Source: Bacillota bacterium (GTDB lineage: Bacteria; Bacillota; SHA-98; UBA4971). Taken from it: a stretch of 45,812 nt of DNA. A model generated the notes under the pieces. It did no database searches, was not told where the DNA came from, and saw nothing but the letters and a program-made list of their open reading frames with translations. The position numbers were made by a program, and so were the translations under genes. Positions 17,011 to 25,062 of the stretch are shown in pieces. How positions within the stretch are numbered: the stretch's first letter is position 1; each line of letters begins with the position of its first letter. The DNA lies in contig JAAYXB010000048.1 of the NCBI GenBank assembly GCA_012516125.1, positions 1 to 45,812 on the forward strand. The letters are read 5' to 3'.

Positions 17011-17934
17011 CTACCGTTCGTCTCGTCCCCGGGCTGTGTGCGCTATGACCACGCGTTCGACCCCGGCATAGTCTCGAATGACATCGACGTCCCCATAGCC
17101 GAACTCGCCCACTGCAAGCCGCCTTACGGCTTCAGCCTGGTCGTGGCCCACCTCGAGCGCCACGAACCCGTCCGCCGCAAGATAGGCCCGCGCACCATTG
17201 AGGATCGCATGCGCGAAGTCGAGCCCAGCCTCCCCGCCCGTGAGGGCCCCGCACGGCTCTTTCGTCACCTCCGGCGGGAGGCTTGTCATCATTCTGCGGG
17301 AGAGGTAGGGCGGGTTGCTCACCACCGCGTGTATCCTGCCCTCGAGGCCCCGCCCCGCGAGTGGAGACAGGAGATCCCCCTCCAGGAACTCGATCTTGTC
17401 TTCGACCCCGTGACGCCTTGCGTTCTCGCGCGCCACGCGAAGCGCCCCGGGGGAGATGTCCACGGCGATGAGACACGCATGCCCCACGAACCAGGCAATG
17501 CTCACCGCGATCGCACCGCTGCCCGTGCCAATGTCCGCAACAATGACGGGCACCCTCGCGCCGTCACGGGCCTCGGCCTCGCGCGCACGAAGCCGCTCTA
17601 TCACCGCCTCGACCAGCGTCTCCGTCTCAGGCCTTGGGATGAGCACGTTCTCGTCTACCAGGAATTCGAGGCACATGAACTCTTTCCTGCCCGTTATGTA
17701 CGCGACAGGCAGCCTCGTAAGCCGCCGCTCCAGGGCTGTCTGGTATGCCGCATACTCGCCCGCGTCCAGGCGCCGCTCCGGATGGGCGTAAAGGTGTTCG
17801 CGCCGCGTCCCCAGCACGTGCGCCAGCAGCACCTCGGCGTCGAGGCGCGGCGTCGGGATCCCGGCCTCGCCCAGGCGCTTCGTGGCCACCCGGAGCGCGT
17901 CGCGCACCGTGACGATCCCCACAGGTTCAGCCAA
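17011..17934 (-). CDS. prmC: Peptide chain release factor N5-glutamine methyltransferase
   Basis: A 307-residue SAM-dependent methyltransferase (PrmC/HemK) that methylates the glutamine of the GGQ motif in RF1/RF2. It has an N-terminal helical domain (about 1-85, with [15 protein letters not shown] and [12 protein letters not shown]), [12 protein letters not shown], the SAM-binding [15 protein letters not shown], and the substrate Gln-binding VSNPPYLSR. Its first codons overlap the 3' end of prfA, the gene for its substrate, by 8 bases, so the two are co-translated. The frame is open to ATG/GTG 17934, and length is slightly above the norm of about 280 because of a C-terminal tail. Confidence 0.96.
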   Translation of the reverse strand: MAEPVGIVTVRDALRVATKRLGEAGIPTPRLDAEVLLAHVLGTRREHLYAHPERRLDAGEYAAYQTALERRLTRLPVAYITGRKEFMCLEFLVDENVLIPRPETETLVEAVIERLRAREAEARDGARVPVIVADIGTGSGAIAVSIAWFVGHACLIAVDISPGALRVARENARRHGVEDKIEFLEGDLLSPLAGRGLEGRIHAVVSNPPYLSRRMMTSLPPEVTKEPCGALTGGEAGLDFAHAILNGARAYLAADGFVALEVGHDQAEAVRRLAVGEFGYGDVDVIRDYAGVERVVIAHTARGRDER

Positions 17935-18994
17935 TTTTCTTCAACCTCTCGCTCTGGTCAACCGTGATGAGCCCGGTGATTATCTCGTCAAGATCACCCT
18001 CGAGGACCTGGCCCAGCTTGTAGAGGGTGAGGTTAATCCTGTGGTCCGTCACGCGGTTCTGCGGGAAATTGTACGTGCGAATCCGCTCGCTCCGCTCGCC
18101 TGTGCCGACTTGCATCCGCCGGGCCTCGTCGACCTCGGCCTTCTGCTCCTGCTGGAGCTTGTCGAGAAGCCGGGCGCGCAGCACCCGCAGGGCCTTCTCC
18201 TTGTTCTTGAGCTGCGATTTCTCATCCTGGCACGTAACGACCATCCCGGTCGGGAGGTGGGTTATCCTCACGGCGGAGTCAGTAGTGTTGACGCTCTGCC
18301 CGCCGTGCCCTGTGGACCGGTACACGTCGATACGAAGGTCCTCGGGCCGTATCTCCACCTCGACCTCCTCGGCCTCCGGCAGGACGGCCACGGTCGCGGT
18401 GGACGTGTGGATACGCCCGCCCGCCTCGGTGGTGGGCACGCGCTGGACCCTGTGAACGCCGCTTTCGTACTTGAGCTTGCTGTACGCGCCGCGCCCCTGC
18501 ACCGCGAATATCACTTCTTTGAATCCGCCGAGGTCGGTCGGGTTCGAGCTCATGATCTCGATCTGCCAGCCCTGCTGCTCGGCATATCGCGCGTACATCC
18601 TGAAAAGGTCGGCGGCAAAAAGCGCGGCCTCCTCACCGCCTGTGCCGGCCCTGATCTCCATGATGACGTCCTTTTCATCGTTGGGGTCTTTGGGAAGCAG
18701 CAGGATCTTGAGCTCCCTCTCGAGTCGGGCCTCCTCACCCTTGAGCCTGTCAAGCTCGGACTGGAGAAAGTCTTCAAGTTCCGGCTCCACGCCGGATTTC
18801 AGCATCTCCCTGGCCTCGCTGATCTCAGCGCGAGTTTTCTTATACTGCCTGTATTTTGTGACGATTTCTTCGAGGCTTGCGTGAGCCTTCGCCGACCTCT
18901 GGAACCTCTCCTGGTCGGCCACGACCTGAGGGTCGGCAAGCATGGCCTCGAGGTCCTCGTACCTCTGTTCGAGCGCGTCTAGCCTGTCCAGCAT
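17927..18994 (-). CDS. prfA: Peptide chain release factor 1
   Basis: A 355-residue RF1 that recognises UAA and UAG stops and releases the finished peptide. Key features are the N-terminal coiled domain ([19 protein letters not shown]), [18 protein letters not shown], the stop-codon region [18 protein letters not shown], the catalytic GGQ in [12 protein letters not shown], and the C-terminal [21 protein letters not shown]1 rather than RF2 is supported by length, absence of a programmed frameshift and the prmC neighbour. Start ATG 18994 follows GGGGGGTGA. Upstream lies hairpin repeat copy B. Confidence 0.98.
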   Translation of the reverse strand: MLDRLDALEQRYEDLEAMLADPQVVADQERFQRSAKAHASLEEIVTKYRQYKKTRAEISEAREMLKSGVEPELEDFLQSELDRLKGEEARLERELKILLLPKDPNDEKDVIMEIRAGTGGEEAALFAADLFRMYARYAEQQGWQIEIMSSNPTDLGGFKEVIFAVQGRGAYSKLKYESGVHRVQRVPTTEAGGRIHTSTATVAVLPEAEEVEVEIRPEDLRIDVYRSTGHGGQSVNTTDSAVRITHLPTGMVVTCQDEKSQLKNKEKALRVLRARLLDKLQQEQKAEVDEARRMQVGTGERSERIRTYNFPQNRVTDHRINLTLYKLGQVLEGDLDEIITGLITVDQSERLKKIG

Positions 18995-19033
18995 CTATCT
19001 CACCCCCCTAGCGGCGACAGAACGCGGTTTTTT

Positions 19034-19121
19034 CCAGTAGTTACCGGGTTGCCGGTGTTGCACTCTTTCTTTGAGTCACCAGCAACCCCTTCCAAAGTCG
19101 GGAGCATTTCCGCACCATCAC
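19034..19121 (+). repeat. Intergenic hairpin repeat, copy B
   Basis: Same family as copies A, C and D. It starts with CCAGTAG, and the core stem is GGGTTGCCGGTG (19046-19057) with CACCAGCAACCC (19077-19088), one mismatch. The loop keeps TTGCACTC and GAGT. The GTCGGGAGCATTTCCGCACC block follows. It ends directly against the stop codon of the DUF1385 gene. Confidence 0.85.
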
Positions 19122-19997
19122 CTAGACGCCGTCTACCTCGAGCACGTCCTTAAGCGCAGCGATGGCCACCTCGAGCTGGGCATCGTCAGGCTCGCGGGTT
19201 GTGAGCCTCTGAAGCCAGAGCCCAGGCGCGATGGCAAGCTCGACGATCTTCGGCGGATTGCGCCTGCCCGCAAGCCTCACCACCTCATAGGATACCCCGG
19301 TGACCAGCGGCAAAAGTGCAAGCCGTGTGGCTATCCGCAACACCAGGGACGTCCTCCCGAGCAAAGAGAACATGAGCACCATGATGACCATCACGATGAG
19401 CAGAAAGGCCGTGCCGCACCTCGGATGAAGCGTGCTGTGGCGCCTGGCGTTTTCGACCACAAGGTCCTCGCCCGCCTCGAAGCTGTGGATGACCTTGTGC
19501 TCGGCGCCGTGGTACTGGAACACCCGCTGAATGTCTCGCAGTCGCGACACGACGATGATGTAGCCAAGGAATACAAGGAGGCGAAACACCCCCTCGGCAA
19601 GGTTCACAGCAACGGGAGACGCAAGCCACCTCTGAAGGATGACGGCCACAAGGTTGGGCAGCACTATGAACAGCGCCACAAACACGGCAAGCGACATAAG
19701 GAGAGTGAGAGTAAGCTCCCACGGCTTCAACTTCTCGTCCTCACCCTCGCCCGCCGCCTGATCCGCCGAGAACATGAGCGCGCGAACGCCTACGACCAGC
19801 GTCTCGATGAACGCCACCACCCCGCGCACGAAGGCAAGGCGCAGCGCGGGATACTTCGCTGTGAGCGTTCCGATTGGCTGCCTGTTTACGACGACCGTCC
19901 GGTCCGGCCGCCTCACGGCTATGGCGATGCTCCGCCTGCCCCGCATCATCACGCCCTCGATGACCGCCTGACCACCGTAAGAGAACTCCTCGCTCAA
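19122..19997 (-). CDS. DUF1385 family membrane protein (YqhQ-like)
   Basis: About 291 residues, with an N-terminal conserved segment YGGQAVIEGVMMRG, several membrane helices (around residues 80-150 and 195-240), and two conserved motifs between them, QYHGAEHKVIHSFE and HPRCGTAFLLIV. These His, Glu and Cys residues could bind a metal. The family is widespread in Bacillota with no firmly established function. It commonly sits next to prfA and rpmE, as here. TTG 19997 is the probable start. It overlaps the tdk stop (TTGA) and AGGAGG lies 10 bases upstream, inside tdk. A longer in-frame GTG start at 20042 lacks such a site. The stop codon abuts repeat copy B. Confidence 0.88.
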   Translation of the reverse strand: MSEEFSYGGQAVIEGVMMRGRRSIAIAVRRPDRTVVVNRQPIGTLTAKYPALRLAFVRGVVAFIETLVVGVRALMFSADQAAGEGEDEKLKPWELTLTLLMSLAVFVALFIVLPNLVAVILQRWLASPVAVNLAEGVFRLLVFLGYIIVVSRLRDIQRVFQYHGAEHKVIHSFEAGEDLVVENARRHSTLHPRCGTAFLLIVMVIMVLMFSLLGRTSLVLRIATRLALLPLVTGVSYEVVRLAGRRNPPKIVELAIAPGLWLQRLTTREPDDAQLEVAIAALKDVLEVDGV

Positions 19998-20587
19998 ACC
20001 GAAAGCGCCTCCTTGCCAGGCACCACATGGCATCTGCGGCACCTGGCCTGATAAGACTCCTTCGCCCCAACAAGCACGATGGGGTCGTCGAACCTCGCAG
20101 GCACCCCGTTGATGATTCTCTGGCTACGCGTGGCAGGCGCTCCGCACACCTCGCACACAGCGTCGAGCTTGGTGACGTGGTCGGCGATGGCCATGACCTT
20201 CGCCACCTGGATAAAGGGCTCTCCTCGAAAATCTGTGTCGAGTCCGGCCACGATCACGCGCACGCCGTTCTCTGCAAGGGTGTCGCACACCCTGACTATG
20301 GCCTCGTCAAAGAACTGGGCCTCATCTATGGCGACCACATCCGCGGCTCCGGCGCTCGTCCGCAGCACCTCCACCGCCCTCGTGACAAGGATCGCGTCGA
20401 TCCTTCCCCCGGCGTGGGAGCTGACCTGCCGCACGCTGTACCTGTCATCAATGGCCGGCTTGAAAACCTGCACTTCCAGCCCGGCGATCCTCGCCCGCCT
20501 GACCCTGCGGATGAGCTCCTCGGTCTTACCGCTATACATGGGGCCCACTATCGCCTCGATCCGCCCGGGCGCCTCTGGCTTTGCCAA
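19994..20587 (-). CDS. tdk: Thymidine kinase, type II
   Basis: A 197-residue type II thymidine kinase that salvages thymidine to dTMP. It has the P-loop GPMYSGKTEELIRR, VFKPAIDDRYS, the DEAQFF block (VVAIDEAQFFDEA), AGLDTDFRGEPF, and the zinc pairs CEVCGA and CRRCH. TTG 20587 has AGAGGGG 7 bases upstream. An in-frame ATG at 20605 directly follows the T-run of a terminator and has no Shine-Dalgarno. It lies 3' of rpmE, the same order as in B. subtilis. The DUF1385 gene is translationally coupled to its stop. Confidence 0.95.
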   Translation of the reverse strand: MAKPEAPGRIEAIVGPMYSGKTEELIRRVRRARIAGLEVQVFKPAIDDRYSVRQVSSHAGGRIDAILVTRAVEVLRTSAGAADVVAIDEAQFFDEAIVRVCDTLAENGVRVIVAGLDTDFRGEPFIQVAKVMAIADHVTKLDAVCEVCGAPATRSQRIINGVPARFDDPIVLVGAKESYQARCRRCHVVPGKEALSV

Positions 20588-20605
20588 CGCGTTTCCCCTC
20601 TTCAT

Positions 20606-20630
20606 AAAAACAGAGCCGCCTGGGGCTCTG
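20606..20630 (-). terminator. Rho-independent terminator after rpmE
   Basis: On the minus strand CAGAGCC-CCAGGC-GGCTCTG (20630-20611) is followed by TTTTT (20610-20606). It lies 30 bases after the rpmE stop, and the T-run abuts the upstream ATG of tdk. It may act as an attenuator between rpmE and tdk. Confidence 0.85.
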
Positions 20631-20659
20631 CTTTCGCCTCAAATAGATTGGGTCCGCTA

Positions 20660-20866
20660 CTATAGACCGTGCCTCTTCTTGAACCTTTCCACCCGACCGC
20701 CGGTGTCAACTATCCTCTGCTTGCCCGTGAACATCGGGTGGCACTTCGAGCATATCTCGACCCTGAGATCCTTGCGGGTCGAGCCGACCTCGAACTTCTC
20801 GCCACACGCGCAAGTTACGGTGGTCATGAAGTACTCCGGATGTATTCCCTTCTTCAACTGGCTCAC
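20660..20866 (-). CDS. rpmE: 50S ribosomal protein L31, zinc-binding form
   Basis: A 68-residue L31 with the zinc ligands of the C+ form: CAC near residue 19-21 and CSKC near 39-42. It also has the family ends KKGIHPEY and [14 protein letters not shown]31 bridges the large and small subunits in the ribosome. In many bacteria the C+ form is replaced by a zinc-free paralogue under zinc limitation. Start ATG 20866 follows a good AGGAGGTGAGCC. It has its own sigma-A promoter about 40 bases upstream and its own terminator. In B. subtilis rpmE precedes tdk too, and rho lies upstream, but here an ABC transporter is found on that side. Confidence 0.97.
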   Translation of the reverse strand: MSQLKKGIHPEYFMTTVTCACGEKFEVGSTRKDLRVEICSKCHPMFTGKQRIVDTGGRVERFKKRHGL

Positions 20867-20907
20867 CTCCTGGACACGCTGGCTCTACGTCAACAGTCAA
20901 CGCCGTC

Positions 20908-20936
20908 ATTATAGCACAAAGGATCTGCCTCATCAA
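20908..20936 (-). promoter_or_regulatory. Sigma-A promoter for rpmE
   Basis: On the minus strand TTGATG (20936-20931), a 17-base spacer, then TATAAT (20913-20908). Two mismatches in the -35, a perfect -10 and optimal spacing give a strong promoter about 42 bases before the rpmE start codon. Confidence 0.88.
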
Positions 20937-21006
20937 TGGGAAAGCGGCCTGCTGGAGCGGCTTACATGGGAGAGCGGCCGGGGCTCAATCGGCCCGGCCG
21001 CCCCCT

Positions 21007-21822
21007 TCAGCCGCTCCTCTTGAGTTTCCCTGTGCGCATCGCGTGAAGCTCACCCCAGTTAAACACCTTCAGCCCCAGGGGGATCAGCACAACCCCGATG
21101 GCAAGCAGCAGCGCAAGGTCGCTCCCGATGTCGCGGACGGAGGCATTCTGAAGCAGCGCTGCGCGCGCCGCCCTGAGGGTGTAGGTGGCCGGCGACAGCC
21201 GCGAAAGCGGCTGAAGCCATGCCGGCAACACGTCCACCTCGTAGTAGACGCCTGAGACGAGCAGAATCGCCGCCTCCAGGATGTGCGCCGCCTGCGAGCC
21301 CTTCTCCGGAGACAATAGCGGCAGCACCGCAGCCATCAGCCCGACCCCGATGAAGGACAGGCTCGATAGCAGGAGCACCACGAACGCTGCCCCGAGGTTG
21401 GCGCTGCCGAGGTCCAGCTTGAACAGGGACACGACCGCAAGCATGACCACGACGGTCCTCACGGCCCCGTAGGTCGCAGCGTAGAGGCACACCCCGCCGA
21501 GGTATGACAGTCGCTTCATGGGCGCCATGAACGAGTACTCGATGGTTCCCTCCCAGCGCTCCCACTGCACCGACTCAGCCACTTCATGGAAGAGCACCGA
21601 CAGGAATCCCCAGAGCAGCGCCCCAACGACAAGGTAGAGCACCCTGTCGCCGCCCCCGCCCCCGCCCCCGGCGGGGTTCACGCCGATGAACGCTATCGTG
21701 AGCGTGTTCACCACCGTGTACACGAGGAACACGATCTCCCAGCCTATGTATCTCTTGATGAGGTTGAAGTTCCGCTCGACCAGAGCGTAGCTTCTACGCA
21801 CCTCTCTCACGAGCTCAATCAC
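21007..21822 (-). CDS. ABC-2 type transporter permease
   Basis: A 271-residue membrane protein with about six hydrophobic segments, and the ABC-2 (exporter) permease layout: an N-terminal cytosolic helix, paired helices, then a conserved cytosolic element (EGTIEYSFMAPMKRLSYLGG) and the C-terminal core LLLVSGVYYEVDVLPAWLQPL (shortened to SGVYYEVDVLPAWLQPLSRL). This last is close to the LSG.F.P...LP..L motif of the family. Substrate is unknown. Candidates are drugs, lipids or polysaccharides. It overlaps the 3' end of the ATPase gene by 8 bases, so the two subunits are co-translated. Expression probably depends on the upstream attenuator-like leader. Confidence 0.88.
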   Translation of the reverse strand: MIELVREVRRSYALVERNFNLIKRYIGWEIVFLVYTVVNTLTIAFIGVNPAGGGGGGGDRVLYLVVGALLWGFLSVLFHEVAESVQWERWEGTIEYSFMAPMKRLSYLGGVCLYAATYGAVRTVVVMLAVVSLFKLDLGSANLGAAFVVLLLSSLSFIGVGLMAAVLPLLSPEKGSQAAHILEAAILLVSGVYYEVDVLPAWLQPLSRLSPATYTLRAARAALLQNASVRDIGSDLALLLAIGVVLIPLGLKVFNWGELHAMRTGKLKRSG

Positions 21823-22936
21823 TGTAATCCTCCTCCTCCAGACGGGACTCCTTGAGCGCCTTCCCGGTGAGCGTGAAGAACACGTCCTCCAGGGTCACCG
21901 TCTCGCCGTTCTTCGCAAGGCCTGCCTTGAGGCGGGCCGGCGTGTCGAGCGCTACGAATCTGCCCTGGTCGATGATGGCCACCCTGTCGCACAGCCGGTC
22001 GGCCTCCTGCATGTCGTGGGTGGTCAGGATCACCGTGGTGTCGTGCGAGCCCCTTACCTCGAGGACATAGTCCTGAACCTCACGCTTTGACACCGGGTCG
22101 AGGCCCGTGGTCGGCTCGTCGAGGAGGAGCAACACCGGGGACGTGAGGAGCGCTCTCGCGACCGCGACCTTCTGCTGCATCCCCCGGGACAGGTCCTCGA
22201 GCGGCTCGTACGCCTTGCTCTCGCTGAAGCCCAGACGCTTCAGGATGTCGATGGCTCTCTCGCGCGCCCAGCGGATGTCCACGTCGTAAAGCCGCGCGGC
22301 GTAGCTCAGGTTCTCCATTGCCGACAGCTTCTTGAAGAAGGCCGCCTCCACGGAGACGCGGTTTATCAGGCGTCGTACCGCAAACCTCTCTCGCACCACG
22401 TCATGGCCGAACACCCTGATCTCGCCCTCGTCGGGCAAGAGCAGCGTGGATATCAGCCTGATTAGCGTGGACTTGCCTGAGCCGTTGGGCCCCAGGATGC
22501 CGAATATCTCGCCGCGCTTCACACTGAACGTCACGCCCGACACGGCCTCCACCCTCACGCTCTTTGGGAACAGCGTGGCGACTGCCCGCGAGACGGCAAG
22601 CCGCCCCCGGTGCCTGCCGTTCGTGCCGGTGCCGCGGGAAGCACGGCTGTCCGGTCCGCCATTGCAGGCACTGCGGATGTCCAGGCAGCCGTTGCTATTG
22701 CAGCGCACGCCCGCACACGCACTCCCCACGCCGGCACCACGCTCGCGCTCGCCCGCGCCGGCATGCGCGTCGGGCTCGGCTCTCCCAGCGCCCGCGTGTG
22801 CAACAGCCTGCCCGCCGACATCGCGCTCACCTGGCGACGCGTACCATTCGGTAGAAGGCTTTGCCGTTGGCCTCGTTTCCTTCCTTATGTAGAACACTTT
22901 CCGCGCGCTGATGCACTCGAGTGCCATTTCTTGCAT
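21815..22936 (-). CDS. ABC transporter ATPase with a long low-complexity insertion
   Basis: A 373-residue nucleotide-binding subunit. Walker A is GPNGSGKST (149-157), the signature is the variant LSRGMQQ, Walker B is LLLLDEPTTGLDP and the H-loop is LTTHDM. The Q-loop position reads SVEAAFF, with Glu where Gln is usual. The first beta strand (MALECISARKVFYIRK) is separated from the rest of the domain (VEAVSGVTFSVKRGEIFGIL) by about 90 residues rich in Gly, Ala, Arg and Cys (about 21-112), which the family normally lacks. Excluding that insert, the protein matches exporters of the drug/polysaccharide class. ATG 22936 follows GCGAGG. It is the first gene of a two-gene operon with the permease and is preceded by a leader ORF and hairpins. 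Confidence 0.9.
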   Translation of the reverse strand: MQEMALECISARKVFYIRKETRPTAKPSTEWYASPGERDVGGQAVAHAGAGRAEPDAHAGAGERERGAGVGSACAGVRCNSNGCLDIRSACNGGPDSRASRGTGTNGRHRGRLAVSRAVATLFPKSVRVEAVSGVTFSVKRGEIFGILGPNGSGKSTLIRLISTLLLPDEGEIRVFGHDVVRERFAVRRLINRVSVEAAFFKKLSAMENLSYAARLYDVDIRWARERAIDILKRLGFSESKAYEPLEDLSRGMQQKVAVARALLTSPVLLLLDEPTTGLDPVSKREVQDYVLEVRGSHDTTVILTTHDMQEADRLCDRVAIIDQGRFVALDTPARLKAGLAKNGETVTLEDVFFTLTGKALKESRLEEEDYSD

Positions 22937-22997
22937 TTCATCCAGACCTCGCCTTCAGGCCCCGGCGCCGCAAAGCCAGAGCAGGAAATCAATAGGA

Positions 22998-23035
22998 AAT
23001 CAAAAGGAGAGCCGGGTCTTGCCCACGACTCTCCT
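22998..23035 (-). terminator. Attenuator terminator before the ABC transporter operon
   Basis: On the minus strand AGGAGAG (23035-23029) pairs with CTCTCCT (23011-23005), with a partly paired interior including GTGGG and CCCGG. It is followed by TTTTGATTT. It lies 62 bases before the ATPase start. Its interior segment GTCGTGGGC (23029-23021) is complementary to GCCCACGAC in the 3' arm of the upstream hairpin, so the two structures compete. Confidence 0.7.
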
Positions 23036-23073
23036 GAAGATGGCGTGACGGGATCTTCAACGCCAAACAGAAA

Positions 23074-23104
23074 GGGTCGTGGGCTTTCGTGCGGCCCACG
23101 ACCC
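23074..23104 (-). promoter_or_regulatory. Anti-antiterminator hairpin of the leader region
   Basis: On the minus strand GGGTCGTGGGC (23104-23094), a 9-base loop, and GCCCACGACCC (23084-23074) form a perfect 11-bp stem 16 bases after the leader ORF stop. A following TTTCTGTTT means it could also terminate by itself. Its 3' arm can alternatively pair with 23029-23021 in the downstream terminator, giving the 1:2, 2:3, 3:4 logic of a classical attenuator. Confidence 0.65.
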
Positions 23105-23120
23105 TACCAATATCTACCAG

Positions 23121-23240
23121 CTAAAGGGCAGGGTCAGGCCGCGCATGGACGGAAACACCCTCCGAGCGCCCGGCAACGAGCGCGCAGGACGCAGCGCCAG
23201 CGGCAAGCCAAACCTTGATGATGAGCATCGTCCTGATCAC
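23121..23240 (-). CDS. Short leader peptide of the ABC transporter attenuator
   Basis: A 39-codon ORF with GTG start at 23240, seven bases after GGGAGGT. An alternative in-frame ATG at 23261 gives 46 residues. The peptide has one hydrophobic helix (MLIIKVWLAAGAASCALVAG) and a tail ending HARPDPAL before TAG. It lies between a strong promoter (23316-23344) and two competing hairpins, the first beginning 16 bases after the stop codon, within reach of a paused ribosome. This resembles leader ORFs that control drug exporters by ribosome-mediated transcription attenuation, such as bmrB before B. subtilis bmrCD. It may also be a real small membrane protein. No homologue is recognised by sequence. 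Confidence 0.5.
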   Translation of the reverse strand: MIRTMLIIKVWLAAGAASCALVAGRSEGVSVHARPDPAL

Positions 23241-23315
23241 TTGCGCGACCTCCCTTCTCATGTCACAGAATTCTCCCCCCGAATTGCATGAGGGGTTCCA
23301 CTCTTGCCAAGTTCC

Positions 23316-23344
23316 AGTATAAGCTGTGCACGCTCCGGCGTCAA
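23316..23344 (-). promoter_or_regulatory. Sigma-A promoter of the ABC transporter leader
   Basis: On the minus strand TTGACG (23344-23339), 17 bases, TATACT (23321-23316). Only one mismatch to the -35 consensus and one to the -10, with ideal spacing. Transcription would begin near 23309, 48-70 bases before the possible leader starts. Confidence 0.85.
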
Positions 23345-23473
23345 GCATAACCTGGCAGGATTCCCCGGAATTTTCGGCCCTGGGTTCTCCCGCCTTGCCG
23401 CGAGGTGCCTGAGTTTCATATTTCGCAGCACGAAACTGCCACTCTTGCGTAGTGAGTGCGTCGCGGGGACCTA
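23345..23473. other. Short gap after the FAD-protein gene
   Basis: No gene is seen. A small stem TTTCG/CGAAA occurs near 23421-23435. No T-rich terminator for the FAD gene was recognised. Confidence 0.25.
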
Positions 23474-24883
23474 TTACCGCCTGCCGAGGCGGCTCAGAAT
23501 CTCCCTCGCGGCTACGACGCCCGAGGCGGAAGCCTGCATGAGGCCTCTTGTGATCCCCGCGCCGTCGCCGATGGCGAAGAGGTTCTTAACCTGAGTTTCA
23601 AGGGAACTCGTCACGGCTAGCCTCGACGAGTAGAACTTCACCTCGACGCCGTACAGTAGAGTGTTGCGCCCGTATACCCCGGGCGCCACGGCATCCAGCG
23701 CCTTCAGCATCTCTATGATGCTCACCAGATGCCTGTAAGGGAACACCAGGCTGAGGTCGCCGGGGGTGGCGTCTTCGAGCGTGGGCACGACGGTGCCCTT
23801 GGCCAGTCTCTCCCTCGTGGACCGGCGCCCCGTGATGAGGTCACCCAGCCTCTGGACGATGACCCCGCCGCCGAGGAGGTTCGCCAGGCCGGCCACGTAC
23901 TTGCCGTAAGCTATCGGGTCCTTGAACGGCTCGGTAAATGTCTTGCTGACGAGAAGCGCGAAGTTGGTGTTCTCGGTCTTCCTCTCGAAGTGTGTGTGCC
24001 CGTTCACGGTGATGAGCCCGTCGGAGCTCTCGGTGACCACCTCTCCGTAAGGGCACATACAGAAAGTGCGCACCTTGTCGTCGAAGGAGCGCGAGTGGTA
24101 GATGAGCTTGGACTCGTACGCCACGTCCGTGAGAGGCTCAGCCACTACCGCCGGCAGCTCGACGCGCACACCGATGTCCACCGGGTTGATGGCCATGGAG
24201 AGCCCTAGCCTGCGCGCCTCTTGCGCGAGCCACTCAGCCCCCTCCCTGCCTGGAGCCACGATGACGTAGTCGCCCAGAATCGTGCGGCCTTTCGATGTCT
24301 CGATGCCGACGACCCTGCCGTCTTCCACCAGGATCCTCGTGGCGCTCTCGCGCAGCGCGATCTCGGCGTGCTGGGCGAGATGCTTCTTCATCCCTTCCAG
24401 AACATCCTTGGTCTTACCGGTGCCAAGGTGTCGGATCTTGGCGGGGATGAACTTCAGCTCCGCAATGAGGGCCTTGCGCTCAAGTTCGTGCAGGGCTTCT
24501 TCGTCCCCGCCATACACCTTCGTCGGCGCGCCGAACCCAAGATAGATATCATCCACATAGTCGATGAGTTCCTTGAGCTTCTGGTCGCTTATGTACACAT
24601 CAAGCATGCCGCCGACCTGGGTCGATAAGGTCAGCTTCCCGTCGCTGAACGCGCCGGCCCCACCCCAGCCCGACACGATGCTGCACGGCTCGCACCTCCG
24701 GCACGCGCTTTTGCCCTCGTTCGAGGGACAAACCCTGGCATCCAAGTCGAGGCCCTTCTCGACGATGATCATCTTGATCCGGCCGTCGGTGGCTCGGGCA
24801 AGCTCGAGCGCAGAGAAAATACCGGCGGGGCCCGCGCCCACGATTATTACGTCGTAGCGACCCTTTTCTGTTCCGCCCATCAC
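23474..24883 (-). CDS. FAD-dependent dehydrogenase-like protein (COG2509 type)
   Basis: A 469-residue flavoprotein. It starts with a Rossmann FAD motif (DVIIVGAGPAGIFSALELA, about residues 10-28), then VEKGLDLDAR. A cysteine cluster follows (ARVCPSNEGKSACRRCEPC, about 50-68) that could bind a metal or Fe-S cluster, then GWGGAGAFSDGKLTL. A second adenosine-binding region occurs near VEDGRVVGIET and VIVAPGREG. It ends with NLFAIGDGAGITRGLMQASASG. This set of motifs marks the family annotated as uncharacterised FAD-dependent dehydrogenases, common in anaerobes. The redox partner and substrate are unknown. It starts at ATG/GTG 24883 with AAGGAGAGG 8 bases upstream and stands alone between the leader region and repeat copy C. 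Confidence 0.85.
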   Translation of the reverse strand: MMGGTEKGRYDVIIVGAGPAGIFSALELARATDGRIKMIIVEKGLDLDARVCPSNEGKSACRRCEPCSIVSGWGGAGAFSDGKLTLSTQVGGMLDVYISDQKLKELIDYVDDIYLGFGAPTKVYGGDEEALHELERKALIAELKFIPAKIRHLGTGKTKDVLEGMKKHLAQHAEIALRESATRILVEDGRVVGIETSKGRTILGDYVIVAPGREGAEWLAQEARRLGLSMAINPVDIGVRVELPAVVAEPLTDVAYESKLIYHSRSFDDKVRTFCMCPYGEVVTESSDGLITVNGHTHFERKTENTNFALLVSKTFTEPFKDPIAYGKYVAGLANLLGGGVIVQRLGDLITGRRSTRERLAKGTVVPTLEDATPGDLSLVFPYRHLVSIIEMLKALDAVAPGVYGRNTLLYGVEVKFYSSRLAVTSSLETQVKNLFAIGDGAGITRGLMQASASGVVAAREILSRLGRR

Positions 24884-24959
24884 GCAATGAACCTCTCCTT
24901 CTTAGTTCCTCCCGGTATACCAGCATCTAAGTGAAGGTGCATTAGTCCTCGCCCCTCTT

Positions 24960-25062
24960 CCAGTAGTTGCCGGGTTGCCGGTGTTGCACTCTCTCTTCAC
25001 CCTCTCTTCGAGTCACCGGCAACCCTCCCAAAAGTCGGAAGAACTTCTGCGCCCTCACTCAG
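24960..25062 (+). repeat. Intergenic hairpin repeat, copy C
   Basis: Begins CCAGTAG like copy B. The core is a perfect 12-bp inverted repeat, GGGTTGCCGGTG (24972-24983) and CACCGGCAACCC (25014-25025). The loop is longer than in copy B because a CTCTCTTC-like stretch is partly duplicated. The AAAGTCGGAAG and TTCTGCG blocks follow. It ends at the stop codon of the TPR/FN3 gene. Confidence 0.85.

Noticed and set aside
16645-17967. Long plus-strand open frame of 440 codons
   Set aside because: It is antisense to prmC and sua5, both firmly identified, and has no recognisable domain.
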